From the NCBI GenBank assembly GCA_006969625.1, contig CP030885.1, positions 1,054,001 through 1,118,000 of the forward strand: DNA of 64,000 nt, given 5' to 3'. Numbering within the stretch: the stretch's first letter is position 1; each line of letters starts with the position of its first letter. The position numbers were made by a program, and so were the translations under genes. Shown one piece after another: positions 54,285 to 64,000 of the stretch. This stretch comes from Rhodospirillaceae bacterium. Lineage in GTDB: Bacteria; Pseudomonadota; Alphaproteobacteria; Kiloniellales; DSM-21159. The notes under the pieces were generated by a model that was not told where the DNA came from, did no database searches, and worked only from the letters and a program-made list of their open reading frames with translations.

Positions 54285-55826
54285 ATGGCCGAAGCTGCGC
54301 GCAAGCTGGACACCGAGCTTCCCGAGCCGCCGGGCCGCCTGACGGACCTCGCCGCGCCGGCGGTCGAGGACGAGCAGGCCGTCTCCTGGAAGGAGGCGCA
54401 GCGACCGGACTCGCCGCTCTACGCCAACCGCATCAAGGTCCATCCGCGCGACGTGCGCGGGCCGATCCGCCGCATCAAGTGGCTGGTGCTCGGCGTGCTG
54501 CTGGCGATCTACTACGTCACCCCCTGGATCCGCTGGGACCGCGGGCCCGACGCGCCGGACCAGGCGGTGCTGATCGATATGACCGCCCGCCGCGCCTACT
54601 TCTTCTTCATCGAGATCTGGCCGCAGGAGGTCTACTACCTGACCGGCCTGCTGGTGCTGGGCGCGGTCGGCCTGTTCTTCGTCACCTCCCTGTTCGGCCG
54701 CCTGTGGTGCGGCTACGCCTGCCCGCAGACCGTCTGGACCGACCTCTTCATGTGGGTCGAGCGCAAGGTCGAGGGCGACCGCAATGCCCGCATGCGGCTG
54801 GACAAGCAGGCGATGAGCGGCGCCAAACTGCGTAAGCGGCTGACCAAGCACGGCATCTGGCTGCTGATCGCGCTGCTGACCGGCGGCGCCTGGATCATGT
54901 ACTTCCAGGACGCCCCGACCTTCGTCGCCGAGTTCTTCACCGGTCAGGCCTCCAGCGGCACCTACTTCTTCGTCGGCCTGTTCACCGCCACCACCTACTT
55001 GCTCGCCGGCTGGGCGCGCGAGCAAGTCTGCACCTACATGTGCCCTTGGCCGCGCTTCCAGGCCGCCATGTTCGACGAAGACACACTGGTGGTGACCTAT
55101 CAGCGCTGGCGCGGCGAACCGCGCGGAAAGCATAAGAAGGGCGAGTCCTGGGAGGGCCGCGGCGACTGCATCGACTGCTCGGCCTGCGTCGCCGTCTGCC
55201 CGACCGGCATCGACATCCGCGACGGCCAGCAGCTCGAGTGCATCGGCTGCGGCCTGTGCATCGATGCCTGCAACGACGTGATGCAGAAGGTCGGCCGGCC
55301 GAAGGAGCTGATCACCTTCGACACCGAGGCCAATCAGGCGGCGCTCGAGGAAGGGCGGCCGAAGCCCACTTGGAAGCTGATACGCCTGCGCACGATCTTC
55401 TACGCCATGCTGTTCTTCGGCGTCGCCGCTGCGATGCTGGTGACCTACGTCACGCGCGCCAGCGTCGACATCAGCGTGCTGCACGACCGTGCGCCGCTGT
55501 TCGTCACCCTGTCGGACGGCGACATCCGCAACGGCTACACCATCAAGATTCTCAACATGACGCGCGAGCCGCGCAGCTTCCGCCTCGCCTACGAGATCGA
55601 CGATGGGCTGCCGAGCACCAGCATGGAGGTGCTGGGCGTCGAGGGGACCGGCGAGGTCGCCACCCTGACCGCGGAGTCGGACTCCGTCGCCACCTATCAA
55701 GTCTACGTCCGCGCCCCGGCCGAGGCGCTGGACGCCGCCTCTCTGCCGATCGCCTTCACGCTGACCGACCCCTCGCGCGGCGACCGCGTGACCTACGACA
55801 GCGTCTTCCGGGGACCCGAGAAATGA
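54285..55826 (+). CDS. ccoG: Cytochrome c oxidase accessory protein CcoG (FixG/RdxA)
   Basis: Polyferredoxin-like membrane protein, 513 aa, needed for copper handling during cbb3 assembly. It has five TM segments, LWCGYACPQTVWTDLFMW, CTYMCPWPRFQ, and two 4Fe-4S motifs (CIDCSACVAVCP and CIGCGLCIDACN), and a C-terminal periplasmic Ig-like FixG domain. Overlaps ccoH by four bases. Confidence 0.94.
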   Translation: MAEAARKLDTELPEPPGRLTDLAAPAVEDEQAVSWKEAQRPDSPLYANRIKVHPRDVRGPIRRIKWLVLGVLLAIYYVTPWIRWDRGPDAPDQAVLIDMTARRAYFFFIEIWPQEVYYLTGLLVLGAVGLFFVTSLFGRLWCGYACPQTVWTDLFMWVERKVEGDRNARMRLDKQAMSGAKLRKRLTKHGIWLLIALLTGGAWIMYFQDAPTFVAEFFTGQASSGTYFFVGLFTATTYLLAGWAREQVCTYMCPWPRFQAAMFDEDTLVVTYQRWRGEPRGKHKKGESWEGRGDCIDCSACVAVCPTGIDIRDGQQLECIGCGLCIDACNDVMQKVGRPKELITFDTEANQAALEEGRPKPTWKLIRLRTIFYAMLFFGVAAAMLVTYVTRASVDISVLHDRAPLFVTLSDGDIRNGYTIKILNMTREPRSFRLAYEIDDGLPSTSMEVLGVEGTGEVATLTAESDSVATYQVYVRAPAEALDAASLPIAFTLTDPSRGDRVTYDSVFRGPEK

Positions 55827-56323
55827 TCGCGCACCTCGCCCGCAACCTGACCCGCGACAGCCGCTGGATCCCGCTGCTCTTCGTCGCCTTCTTCCTGATC
55901 GTCTTCGCCGTCAACGGGACGATGGTGGCGATCGCGCTCAGCACCTGGACCGGTCTGACCACCGAGACCCACTACCGCGACGGCGTGGAGTACAACGACC
56001 GCCTTCAGGCCGCTGCCAACCAGGCGGCGCTCGGCTGGACTCTGGAGATCGACAGCCGCGACGCCGGCCCGAACCGGCTGGACTTCGCGGTCGGCGTGAG
56101 CGGCGGGCAGGGCCAGACCCTGACGCCCGACAGCGTGACGGTGGTCTTCTGGCGGCCGACGCATGAAGGCTTCGACCGGGCGGAGACGCTGCGCCCGACC
56201 GGCGACGGCCGCTTCGGCGCGACGGTGGAGCTGCCGATGGCCGGCGTGTGGGACGCGCGGATCACCGTCAACCGAGACGGGCGGCGCTACCAGACCGTCA
56301 AGCGCCTCTTCGTCGAGCCCTGA
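55823..56323 (+). CDS. ccoH: FixH/CcoH family protein
   Basis: One-TM protein of 166 aa (WIPLLFVAFFLIVFAVNGTMVAIALSTWTGLTT), then a periplasmic FixH domain (DGVEYNDRLQAAANQAALGW). Assembly or stability factor of cbb3 oxidase. ATG 55823 overlaps the ccoG stop. Confidence 0.9.
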   Translation: MIAHLARNLTRDSRWIPLLFVAFFLIVFAVNGTMVAIALSTWTGLTTETHYRDGVEYNDRLQAAANQAALGWTLEIDSRDAGPNRLDFAVGVSGGQGQTLTPDSVTVVFWRPTHEGFDRAETLRPTGDGRFGATVELPMAGVWDARITVNRDGRRYQTVKRLFVEP

Positions 56324-56330
56324 GCCTGTC

Positions 56331-58535
<2,205 letters not shown>

Positions 58536-58652
58536 CGCGCAGCGCGCGGATACCTATCTACAAGGCTCGACAGTCCGGGTTGCCGACGGGCGAGGCCCGT
58601 GGGCAAGCGCAATTGCGCGCCCGCAGCGAAGCGAGGACAAGCCGGCGTGGCG

Positions 58653-58679
58653 TCCGAACGCGATACGCATCGCGTCGGA
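58653..58679 (+). other. Hairpin between ccoI and ccoS
   Basis: Stem ACGCGAT / ATCGCGT extended by TCCG / CGGA with one bulged base, loop ACGC. It lies 27 bases before ccoS, inside a 170-base gap. It may modulate expression of ccoS relative to ccoI, or mark the end of the ccoI mRNA. Confidence 0.4.
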
Positions 58680-58705
58680 TGCTGTCCGAGGCGAGGCGGT
58701 ATCTC

Positions 58706-58897
58706 ATGGACGTCCTGATCTACCTGATTCCGGCCGCCCTCTTCCTGGGGCTGCTCGGGCTCGGCGCCTTCCTCTGGTCGCTCAGAAAGGGCCAGTACGA
58801 GGATCTGGACGGTGCCGCCGAACGCATCCTGTTCGACGACGAGGCCGATCAAGGGCCGAAGCCGTCGCGCAAAGATCAGGACAGGGGCCCGAGCTGA
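58706..58897 (+). CDS. ccoS: cbb3-type oxidase assembly protein CcoS
   Basis: Small one-TM protein of 63 aa: LIPAALFLGLLGLGAFLWSLRKGQYEDLDGAAERILFDD is the family signature. Needed for cofactor insertion in other species. GAGGCGG precedes ATG 58706. The last 22 bases overlap the convergent permease gene. Confidence 0.92.
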   Translation: MDVLIYLIPAALFLGLLGLGAFLWSLRKGQYEDLDGAAERILFDDEADQGPKPSRKDQDRGPS

Positions 58898-60120
58898 ATC
58901 GCCAGGCCGTAGGCGAGGGCTGCCAGGCTGATCAGGCAGCCGAGCCAGGGTGCCCAGACGGGAATGCGGAACAGGGCCGGTGCGCGCGGGGCCCGGCGTT
59001 TGAGGACGATCAGGGCCGCGTTGACCAGGGCGAAGACGGCGAGCGCCAGCAGCGAGGTGATCTGCGCCAGGGTGACCAGCGGCAGGGCCAGCGCGAAGAC
59101 CAGCACCACGACTGTCACCAACGCCGTCGCGCGCACCGGCGTGTGCGTCCGCTGGGCGACCCGGGCGAGGCCTCGCGGCAGCCAGCCCTCGTTGGCCAAG
59201 CCGTAGAGCACACGGCTGGCCATGACGATCTGGATCAATGCGCCGTTCACGGTGGCGAAGATGGCGATGGCGCTGATCACCTGCAGCGAGCCGCCGCTGC
59301 CGCGCTCCCACACCAGGGCCAACGGCGCCTCCGAGGCGCCCAGTTCAGCGACCGGCACCGCGGCGACCGCGATCACGGCCACGGCGACGTAGAGCACAAG
59401 GGTGATCGCCAGGGTCAGGACGATGGCGCGTGGCATGGTGCGGTGCGGGTCGCGCACCTCCTCGGCGACGTTGACCATGTCCTCGAAGCCGATGAAGGCA
59501 TAGAAGGCGAGCACCGTGCCGAGCAGGACGCCGGCCACCGGGGCGGCCGGCAACGGCTGGGCGGCCAGGGCGTCGGGGATATCCGGCGTCGCCGACCAGC
59601 CGGCCCAGATGACCAGGCCGAGGCCGACGATCTCCAGCACCGTCAGGACCGCGGCGAGACCGACGGATTCCCCGATGCCCCAAGCCGCGATGGCGCCCAG
59701 CATCAGCACCACGAGCACCACCAGAATCCACACCGGCACCGCAACGAACTCGCGGATGTAGCCGACGGCGCCGTTGACAATGGTGCCGCTGGAGACGATC
59801 CCCGCCAGCATCACCAGCAGCCCGACGAGCAGCGCCAGATGCTTGCGCTGGAAAGCCTGGCCGACGTAGACCGCCTCGCCGGCGCTCTTGGGAAAGCGCG
59901 TCGAAAGCTCGGCGAAGCTGAAGGCGCTGGCAGCGACCAGCACGCAGGCCAGCAGGAAGGAGACCGGCGCAAGCACGCCGGCGGCCAGCGCGACCTTGCC
60001 GACCAGGACATAAATGCCGGCGCCGACCGTGGTCCCGACCCCATAGAGGGTCAGCAGGGTCAGCGACAGACGGCGTTGCAGCTTGGGCGCGGTCTCGGAG
60101 GCGGGCAGGGGCGGGCGCAT
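58876..60120 (-). CDS. APC-superfamily amino acid permease
   Basis: Transporter of 414 aa with about twelve TM segments. The APC TM1 motif is YGVGTTVGAGIYVLVG and TM6-7 carries FYAFIGFEDMVNVAEEVRDPHRTMPRAI, typical of amino acid/polyamine permeases. Substrate unknown. ATG 60120 was chosen; ATG 60147 would add nine residues. Confidence 0.86.
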   Translation of the reverse strand: MRPPLPASETAPKLQRRLSLTLLTLYGVGTTVGAGIYVLVGKVALAAGVLAPVSFLLACVLVAASAFSFAELSTRFPKSAGEAVYVGQAFQRKHLALLVGLLVMLAGIVSSGTIVNGAVGYIREFVAVPVWILVVLVVLMLGAIAAWGIGESVGLAAVLTVLEIVGLGLVIWAGWSATPDIPDALAAQPLPAAPVAGVLLGTVLAFYAFIGFEDMVNVAEEVRDPHRTMPRAIVLTLAITLVLYVAVAVIAVAAVPVAELGASEAPLALVWERGSGGSLQVISAIAIFATVNGALIQIVMASRVLYGLANEGWLPRGLARVAQRTHTPVRATALVTVVVLVFALALPLVTLAQITSLLALAVFALVNAALIVLKRRAPRAPALFRIPVWAPWLGCLISLAALAYGLAIQLGPLS

Positions 60121-60181
60121 CCGCGGCAGCCTGCCGCATGCCGGCACGCCGGGAAACGACCTGGATCAAGCGGCGCGGCGG

Positions 60182-60829
60182 TTAGGCAAGCTCGGCGAAG
60201 CGCGCCAGAAAGCGCCGCTTGGCTTCGGGCGGGGCGATCGGCTCCAGCGGCCAGGTCTGAATCTCCGCCGCCGCCTTGCCGCGCGGCCGGGCGAAGGTGC
60301 GGTCCGCTTCGCTGCGGTCGAAGCCGGCGAGCTGCGTCGCCTCCATGTAGGCGGCGATACCGTCGGCGCGCTTGATCAGCTCCGCTACCTTGTCCGGCAG
60401 CTCGGCCGGCAGGCCGAAGCGCAGGTGCACCGCCTGCATCAGGCGCCGCTCGAGCTGCTTGTAGCCGGGACCGACCGCCGCCTTGAAGGGCGTGATCAGG
60501 TCGCCGACGACGTATTCCGGCGCGTCGTGCAGCAAGGCGGCGCGCCGCCAGGCGCCGGCGAGCCTGGGCTCCAGCCGCCCGACGATCCGCTCGACCAACA
60601 GGGAATGCTGGGCGACCGAAAAAGCCCAGTCGCCGTGGGTCTGACCGTTCCAGCGGGCGACCCGCGACAGCCCCTGGGCGATGTCCTCGATCTCCACGTC
60701 GAGCGGCGAGGGGTCGAGCAGATCGAGCCGCCGGCCGGAAAGCATGCGCTGCCAGGCGCGCGGCACCGGAATGCCGGAGTCGTTCTTGACGAGGCGGCGC
60801 GCGGCGGTCGGGCGGGTCGAAGCGGACAT
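60182..60829 (-). CDS. HD-domain phosphohydrolase (YfbR-like)
   Basis: Metal-dependent phosphohydrolase of 215 aa. HD-type metal-binding residues are visible in FSVAQHSLLVERI, RAALLHDAPEYVVGD (the HD pair) and LIKRADGIAAY. YfbR-like proteins are 5'-deoxynucleotidases; the activity here is inferred. ATG 60829 was chosen over TTG 60838. Confidence 0.8.
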   Translation of the reverse strand: MSASTRPTAARRLVKNDSGIPVPRAWQRMLSGRRLDLLDPSPLDVEIEDIAQGLSRVARWNGQTHGDWAFSVAQHSLLVERIVGRLEPRLAGAWRRAALLHDAPEYVVGDLITPFKAAVGPGYKQLERRLMQAVHLRFGLPAELPDKVAELIKRADGIAAYMEATQLAGFDRSEADRTFARPRGKAAAEIQTWPLEPIAPPEAKRRFLARFAELA

Positions 60830-60878
60830 GCCCCGCAAGCTAGCCCCGGGGCGCGCGGGAATCGAGGGGGCGGCGCGC

Positions 60879-61787
60879 TCAGGTCGAGGTGCCGGGCCGG
60901 GCCAGGCGCAGGGGCAGCACGTCGCGGCTTTCCAGGCTGCCGTCCTTCAGCCGGGTGACTACGCTGAGAACCTCTCCACCGTCCGCCTCCAGACGCGGAA
61001 AGACCAGGCGCCCTTCCGGCCGCAGCCGGGCAAGCAGATCCTCGGGCGCCTTGCGCGCGGCGCGTTCGACCAGGATCGCGTCGTAGCCCTCTTGGGGTTT
61101 CGGAGTCCGGCTGCAGATCTGCACGCACAGCCCGACGTTGCTGATGCCGAGCCGCAGCAGGATGCTGCGCGCATGGCTGGCCATCGCCGCCCGCGAGCTG
61201 CCGACGTCGACCCGCTCGGCCAGGCGCGCCAGGACGGCCGTCTGGTAGCCGATGCGCAGTTCCGTCTGCAGCACCCGCTCGTGCGGCTCGATCTCGGCCA
61301 CCTGCGCCATCAGGGCGGTCAGGAAGGGCGAGGGCATCTCCAGGTCCCAGCCGAGCGGCAGGGGTCGGTTGAGATAGGACAGCGGACGCAGGGAGCGGGG
61401 GACGAAGTCGTGCCGCGGCACTTCGGCCATGGCGTCCAGGACGCGCGTATCGAAGCTCGGCAGGCCCGTGTGGCGGGCGGCCAGCAGGGCCTCGACCTGC
61501 AGGGCCGCCACCATGCCGCGGCGCTGGGCTTCGAAGTCGAACCCGGTGCCGTCCTCGAGGATGAGGAGAGAGGCAAGCTCGCCGCGCGCGGTCTTGGTGA
61601 GCTTCGGCGCCGATTCGTGCGCCGTCGCACGCGAATGACCGGTCGGCGGCGAGGTTTCCGCCAGGAACGGACTGCCGCCTCGAGCGGCGGCCTCGGCAGC
61701 CGGCTGGGCTGCGCCCGGCGCCGTCATAAGGAAGACGAATATCGCCAGAAGCAAGACCACCCCGAGCCCTGCCGTCACCCCGCGCAT
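60879..61787 (-). CDS. Secreted protein-L-isoaspartate methyltransferase homologue, probably inactive
   Basis: 302-aa PCMT-fold protein. Conserved PCMT text is present: MVAALQVEALLAARHTGLPSFDTRVLDAMAEVPRHDFVP, PLPLGWDLEMPSPFLTALM, GYQTAVLARLAERV, and YDAILVERAARKAPEDLLARLRPEGRLVFP. However, SAM motif I, normally VLEIGTGSGYQ, reads VLQTELRIGYQ and lacks the glycines. A hydrophobic segment at residues ~5-25 would export or anchor it. It is probably a non-catalytic or differently acting homologue. Confidence 0.75.
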   Translation of the reverse strand: MRGVTAGLGVVLLLAIFVFLMTAPGAAQPAAEAAARGGSPFLAETSPPTGHSRATAHESAPKLTKTARGELASLLILEDGTGFDFEAQRRGMVAALQVEALLAARHTGLPSFDTRVLDAMAEVPRHDFVPRSLRPLSYLNRPLPLGWDLEMPSPFLTALMAQVAEIEPHERVLQTELRIGYQTAVLARLAERVDVGSSRAAMASHARSILLRLGISNVGLCVQICSRTPKPQEGYDAILVERAARKAPEDLLARLRPEGRLVFPRLEADGGEVLSVVTRLKDGSLESRDVLPLRLARPGTST

Positions 61788-62044
61788 GGCCGCACCCCTT
61801 AGACCAACCCTGGTTCGGCAGGCACCCTGCCCGGCGGTGGGCCGCCTTCGTGTCGGCCGCACAACGCCCAGGCGAAGGCAGAGCGTGGTGCAATCGACCA
61901 GGTGACTCCAAACTGTTTATTCAAGCATATACATCAAGCGGGCAGGTCGATAGTGAAATCTACGTAAAACCACGTATGGGTGTAGCCTCGACGCGGGACG
62001 TCGGCGAGAGGCCCGCAAGATGGGCGGCTGACGCTAGAAGCGCG

Positions 62045-62072
62045 GCGGCCGTCGGAAGGCGCCGACGGCCGC
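62045..62072 (-). terminator. Hairpin after the betaine-type binding protein gene
   Basis: Perfect 11-bp stem GCGGCCGTCGG / CCGACGGCCGC with a 6-base loop, 10 bases after the stop on the minus strand. No U-tract. Confidence 0.6.
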
Positions 62073-62082
62073 ACGGATCGGA

Positions 62083-63039
62083 TCAACGGGTCAGCCACTC
62101 GAGCACGATGTTCTCGTTTTCGCCGACCCACGCTCGGGCGAAGTCGGCCGGGTCCATGTTCTGGACCGAGAGTGCGTAGCCGGCCTCGCTGAGTACTTCC
62201 GCAGGCATTCGGTAGCTCTCGAACATCGCGGCGACCTCGGGGAAGCGTTCCTCGACGGCCTTGGCGTAGTGCAGATGCAGGGTCGCGCCCTTCCACGCGG
62301 TCGAGGCCTCGGACTTGGCAAGCCAGTCAGGGTCGTCGGTCGGTTGAACGATGGTCCAGGTGTCCGGGTCGTGCGGCGGCTCGTCGAGGAAGCGGATGTC
62401 GTAAGCGACGAAGGCGAAGTGCGGGCGGTAGCAAAAGCCGATCCAGGGCTCTTTGGCCTCGGTCGCGGTCGCTAGCGAGCCCCAGGCGATGGTCTCGTCG
62501 AATTCCTCGAGCTCGAAGACCTGGTCGTAGCCGTAGGACTTCGCCCGAATCCGCTCGATCGCCGTGGAGGCCCAGCCCGGCGCACCGATCCAGATCTCAG
62601 GCGTGCCGTCGCCGTCGCCGTCGAAGATCGCCGCCTTGTCCGGGTCGGTCAGATCGTCGATCGAGGTGATGCCGTGGTCTTGCGCGACGTAGTCGGGAAC
62701 GCAGACGCCCTGCTCCGCCTGTGCCGGATTGGCGTTCATGACGACCGTGCCGCGCTCCTGCACGTAGGTCCGGTTGAGGCTGGCCTGATTGGGCATCCAG
62801 ACCTCGGGATGTGCGTGCATCGCGCCGCGGTCCATGGCCTCGAAGATGATCGGATTGGTGCCGTTCTGCAGGTCGACCTCGAGACCGAAGTTCTCCTCGA
62901 TCACGACCTTGAGAATGTTCGCAGTCGCGGTACCGGACGCCCAGTTGGGCACGCCGAGCACCAGGTCGGCTGCGCTGGCGGCCGTGGCGCTTCCGGCCAG
63001 CAGGCCGGCGCTCGCCGCGAGCAGGATGTGCGTTTTCAT
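62083..63039 (-). CDS. Glycine betaine/proline-type ABC transporter substrate-binding protein
   Basis: Periplasmic binding protein of 318 aa (ProX/OpuAC family) with a signal peptide (LLAASAGLLAGSATAASA). Ligand-region aromatic residues are in VPNWASGTATANILK, VWMPNQASLN, and GAPGWASTAIERIRAKSYG. Ligand is probably a quaternary amine such as betaine or choline. No permease or ATPase gene is in the window, so the rest of the transporter lies elsewhere. ATG 63039 (GGGAG upstream) was chosen. Confidence 0.84.
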   Translation of the reverse strand: MKTHILLAASAGLLAGSATAASAADLVLGVPNWASGTATANILKVVIEENFGLEVDLQNGTNPIIFEAMDRGAMHAHPEVWMPNQASLNRTYVQERGTVVMNANPAQAEQGVCVPDYVAQDHGITSIDDLTDPDKAAIFDGDGDGTPEIWIGAPGWASTAIERIRAKSYGYDQVFELEEFDETIAWGSLATATEAKEPWIGFCYRPHFAFVAYDIRFLDEPPHDPDTWTIVQPTDDPDWLAKSEASTAWKGATLHLHYAKAVEERFPEVAAMFESYRMPAEVLSEAGYALSVQNMDPADFARAWVGENENIVLEWLTR

Positions 63040-63103
63040 AGCGTGAGCTCCCATGCGTTTCGATATGTGCCTTTATCGAGGTCTAGGGCCGTTCGTTTGC
63101 GAT

Positions 63104-63132
63104 CCGCCGGTCTGGCCCCCTGGGGCCGGCGG
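63104..63132 (-). terminator. Possible hairpin between the PanB-like and binding-protein genes
   Basis: Two stacked stems, CCGCC / GGCGG and GGCCCC / GGGGCC, with a 5-base bulge on one side. The inner loop is tight. It could end or attenuate the upstream minus-strand transcript. Confidence 0.35.
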
Positions 63133-63252
63133 TGGACTGCCGATGGAGGACTGTCCGCGCACCCCGGTTCGAATTGGCCGACCTGGCTGCGGCGGCGGAG
63201 GGTGTCGGTTGGCGGAGACTTCGGCTGGTGCGCACGGCGACGCGGGCTCCCC

Positions 63253-64000
63253 TCAGTCGATCTCGCGCAGGACGTGGCGAAGTGCCGCTTCGGGCATCTC
63301 GACGGTATGGGCCGCCGACGGAAACGCCCCTGCGGCCACCTCCGCGGCGAAGGCGGTGTAGGCGGCCACGCGTTCGCGCTGCAGGCCGGCGTACGCGGCC
63401 GAAAGGTCGCGGTACGTCTTGCCGTGGCGCGGGACCCGCTCGGCCTCGCCCAGGATGTCGGCGGAGAAGAGGTACTGCGCATCGCATCCGCTGCCGGATC
63501 CGAGCGAGATCGTGAAGAGGCTGGTACGCCTCGCGACTTCGGTCGCGAGTTGGTGGGGGACCAGCTCGATCTCCACTGCGAAGGCGCCGGCGGCCTCCAG
63601 GTCCTTGACCTTGCGGTAGACGGCCAAGGCCTGCTCCGCCGTCTTGCCGACCGCGCGCAGTCCGCCGACCCAGGTCGCCGTGGGTGGCACCAGGCCGACA
63701 TGCCCGATCACGGGAATGCCTTCGCGCGCAAGCCGCTCGACAACGCCGGCGCTCATCGCGCAGTAGACGGTGACCGCACCGTCGGCCATTGCGGCAAAGG
63801 CCGCGCGCATGGCCTCGTCGGCGTTGACGAACTGCCCGTACGGCAGGCCGAACTGGAAGTGCGTTTGCGGCACGACGCGGGGGAAGTGGCGACGCTCCGG
63901 CAGATAAGCTGTCCCGATCATCTCGATCCCTGCCTCGGCGGCTGCCATCGCCTGTTCGACCGTCGTGACCTGGACAAAGGTGCGCTGGCGGTGCCCCTTG
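63253..64000 (-). CDS. PanB-superfamily protein (5' partial, divergent)
   Basis: The frame is open to the window edge, so the start is missing. The visible ~248 residues have the ketopantoate hydroxymethyltransferase fold: PVIGHVGLVPPTATWVGGLRAVGKTAEQALAVYRKVKDLEAAGAFAVEIELVP, then TISLGSGSGCDAQYLFSADILGE. In true PanB the metal-binding aspartates lie in VGDS and ADMPF segments; here those places read GTAYL and HFQFG. It is therefore likely a divergent relative with another substrate, not PanB proper. Confidence 0.7.
   Translation of the reverse strand, partial: KGHRQRTFVQVTTVEQAMAAAEAGIEMIGTAYLPERRHFPRVVPQTHFQFGLPYGQFVNADEAMRAAFAAMADGAVTVYCAMSAGVVERLAREGIPVIGHVGLVPPTATWVGGLRAVGKTAEQALAVYRKVKDLEAAGAFAVEIELVPHQLATEVARRTSLFTISLGSGSGCDAQYLFSADILGEAERVPRHGKTYRDLSAAYAGLQRERVAAYTAFAAEVAAGAFPSAAHTVEMPEAALRHVLREID

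Overview
The window is about two-thirds G+C and densely coded. It looks like chromosome from an alphaproteobacterium, probably Rhodospirillales-like. The reasons are a DUF2336 gene, an LdtR-type MarR regulator, a tad pilus locus, chemoreceptors of the Rhodospirillaceae style, a full ccoNOQP-GHIS cluster and an alphaproteobacterial sox set. This assignment is inference from gene content. I saw no rRNA, tRNA, CRISPR array, transposase or phage gene.

Layout. 1-5844: end of a tad/cpa type IVc pilus locus (tadZ partial, tadA, tadB, tadC, with tadD on the opposite strand). 6053-8001: a MarR/LdtR regulator and a DUF2336 protein. 8177-9805: flavocytochrome c sulfide dehydrogenase. 10012-11325: a glutamine-synthetase-family enzyme. 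11364-17764: sox core, with a secreted GlcG/HbpS-like protein and soxS on the minus strand diverging from soxX-Y-Z-A-B and a ccdA/soxV-type transporter. 17929-23688: P-type cation ATPase, LysE exporter, zinc alcohol dehydrogenase and DMT exporter. 23923-30668: second sulfur block, with a SoxR/SqrR/BigR-type persulfide-sensing repressor, a small cytochrome c, soxD, soxC and soxW, plus a divergent operon of a membrane spermidine-synthase-like protein, a secreted helical protein and a periplasmic DsrE-like protein. 31199-36152: two chemoreceptors whose cytoplasmic halves are nearly identical DNA, separated by an AT-rich island. 36267-40282: trehalose/alpha-glucoside enzymes (HAD + trehalose-phosphatase fusion, GH65). 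40420-48044: a V-type ATPase operon of the Chlamydia/spirochaete kind, in circularly permuted order. 48044-50474: a kinase-like protein and a DUF2189 membrane protein. 50740-58897: FNR/FixK-type site and the cbb3 oxidase cluster. 58876-64000: amino acid permease, HD phosphohydrolase, a degenerate secreted isoaspartyl-methyltransferase homologue, a betaine-type binding protein and a partial PanB-superfamily gene.

How the genes fit together. The organism should oxidise reduced sulfur in the periplasm. SoxXA, SoxYZ, SoxB and SoxCD would oxidise thiosulfate, flavocytochrome c would oxidise sulfide, and SoxS, SoxW and CcdA would keep the SoxY carrier reduced. A persulfide-sensing repressor probably controls these genes. 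A 21-bp sequence shared by the soxS-soxX intergenic region and the soxC upstream region (17 of 21 positions identical) is the best candidate operator. Electrons leave through c-type cytochromes, and the cbb3 oxidase supplies a high-affinity terminal oxidase at low oxygen.

Most unusual items: a soxD that seems split into a monohaem SoxD plus a separate cytochrome c; the soxW-linked spermidine-synthase-like/helical/DsrE operon; the permuted V-ATPase operon with a likely translated 36-codon ORF in it; the twin chemoreceptors; and a secreted PCMT homologue that has lost its SAM-binding motif.
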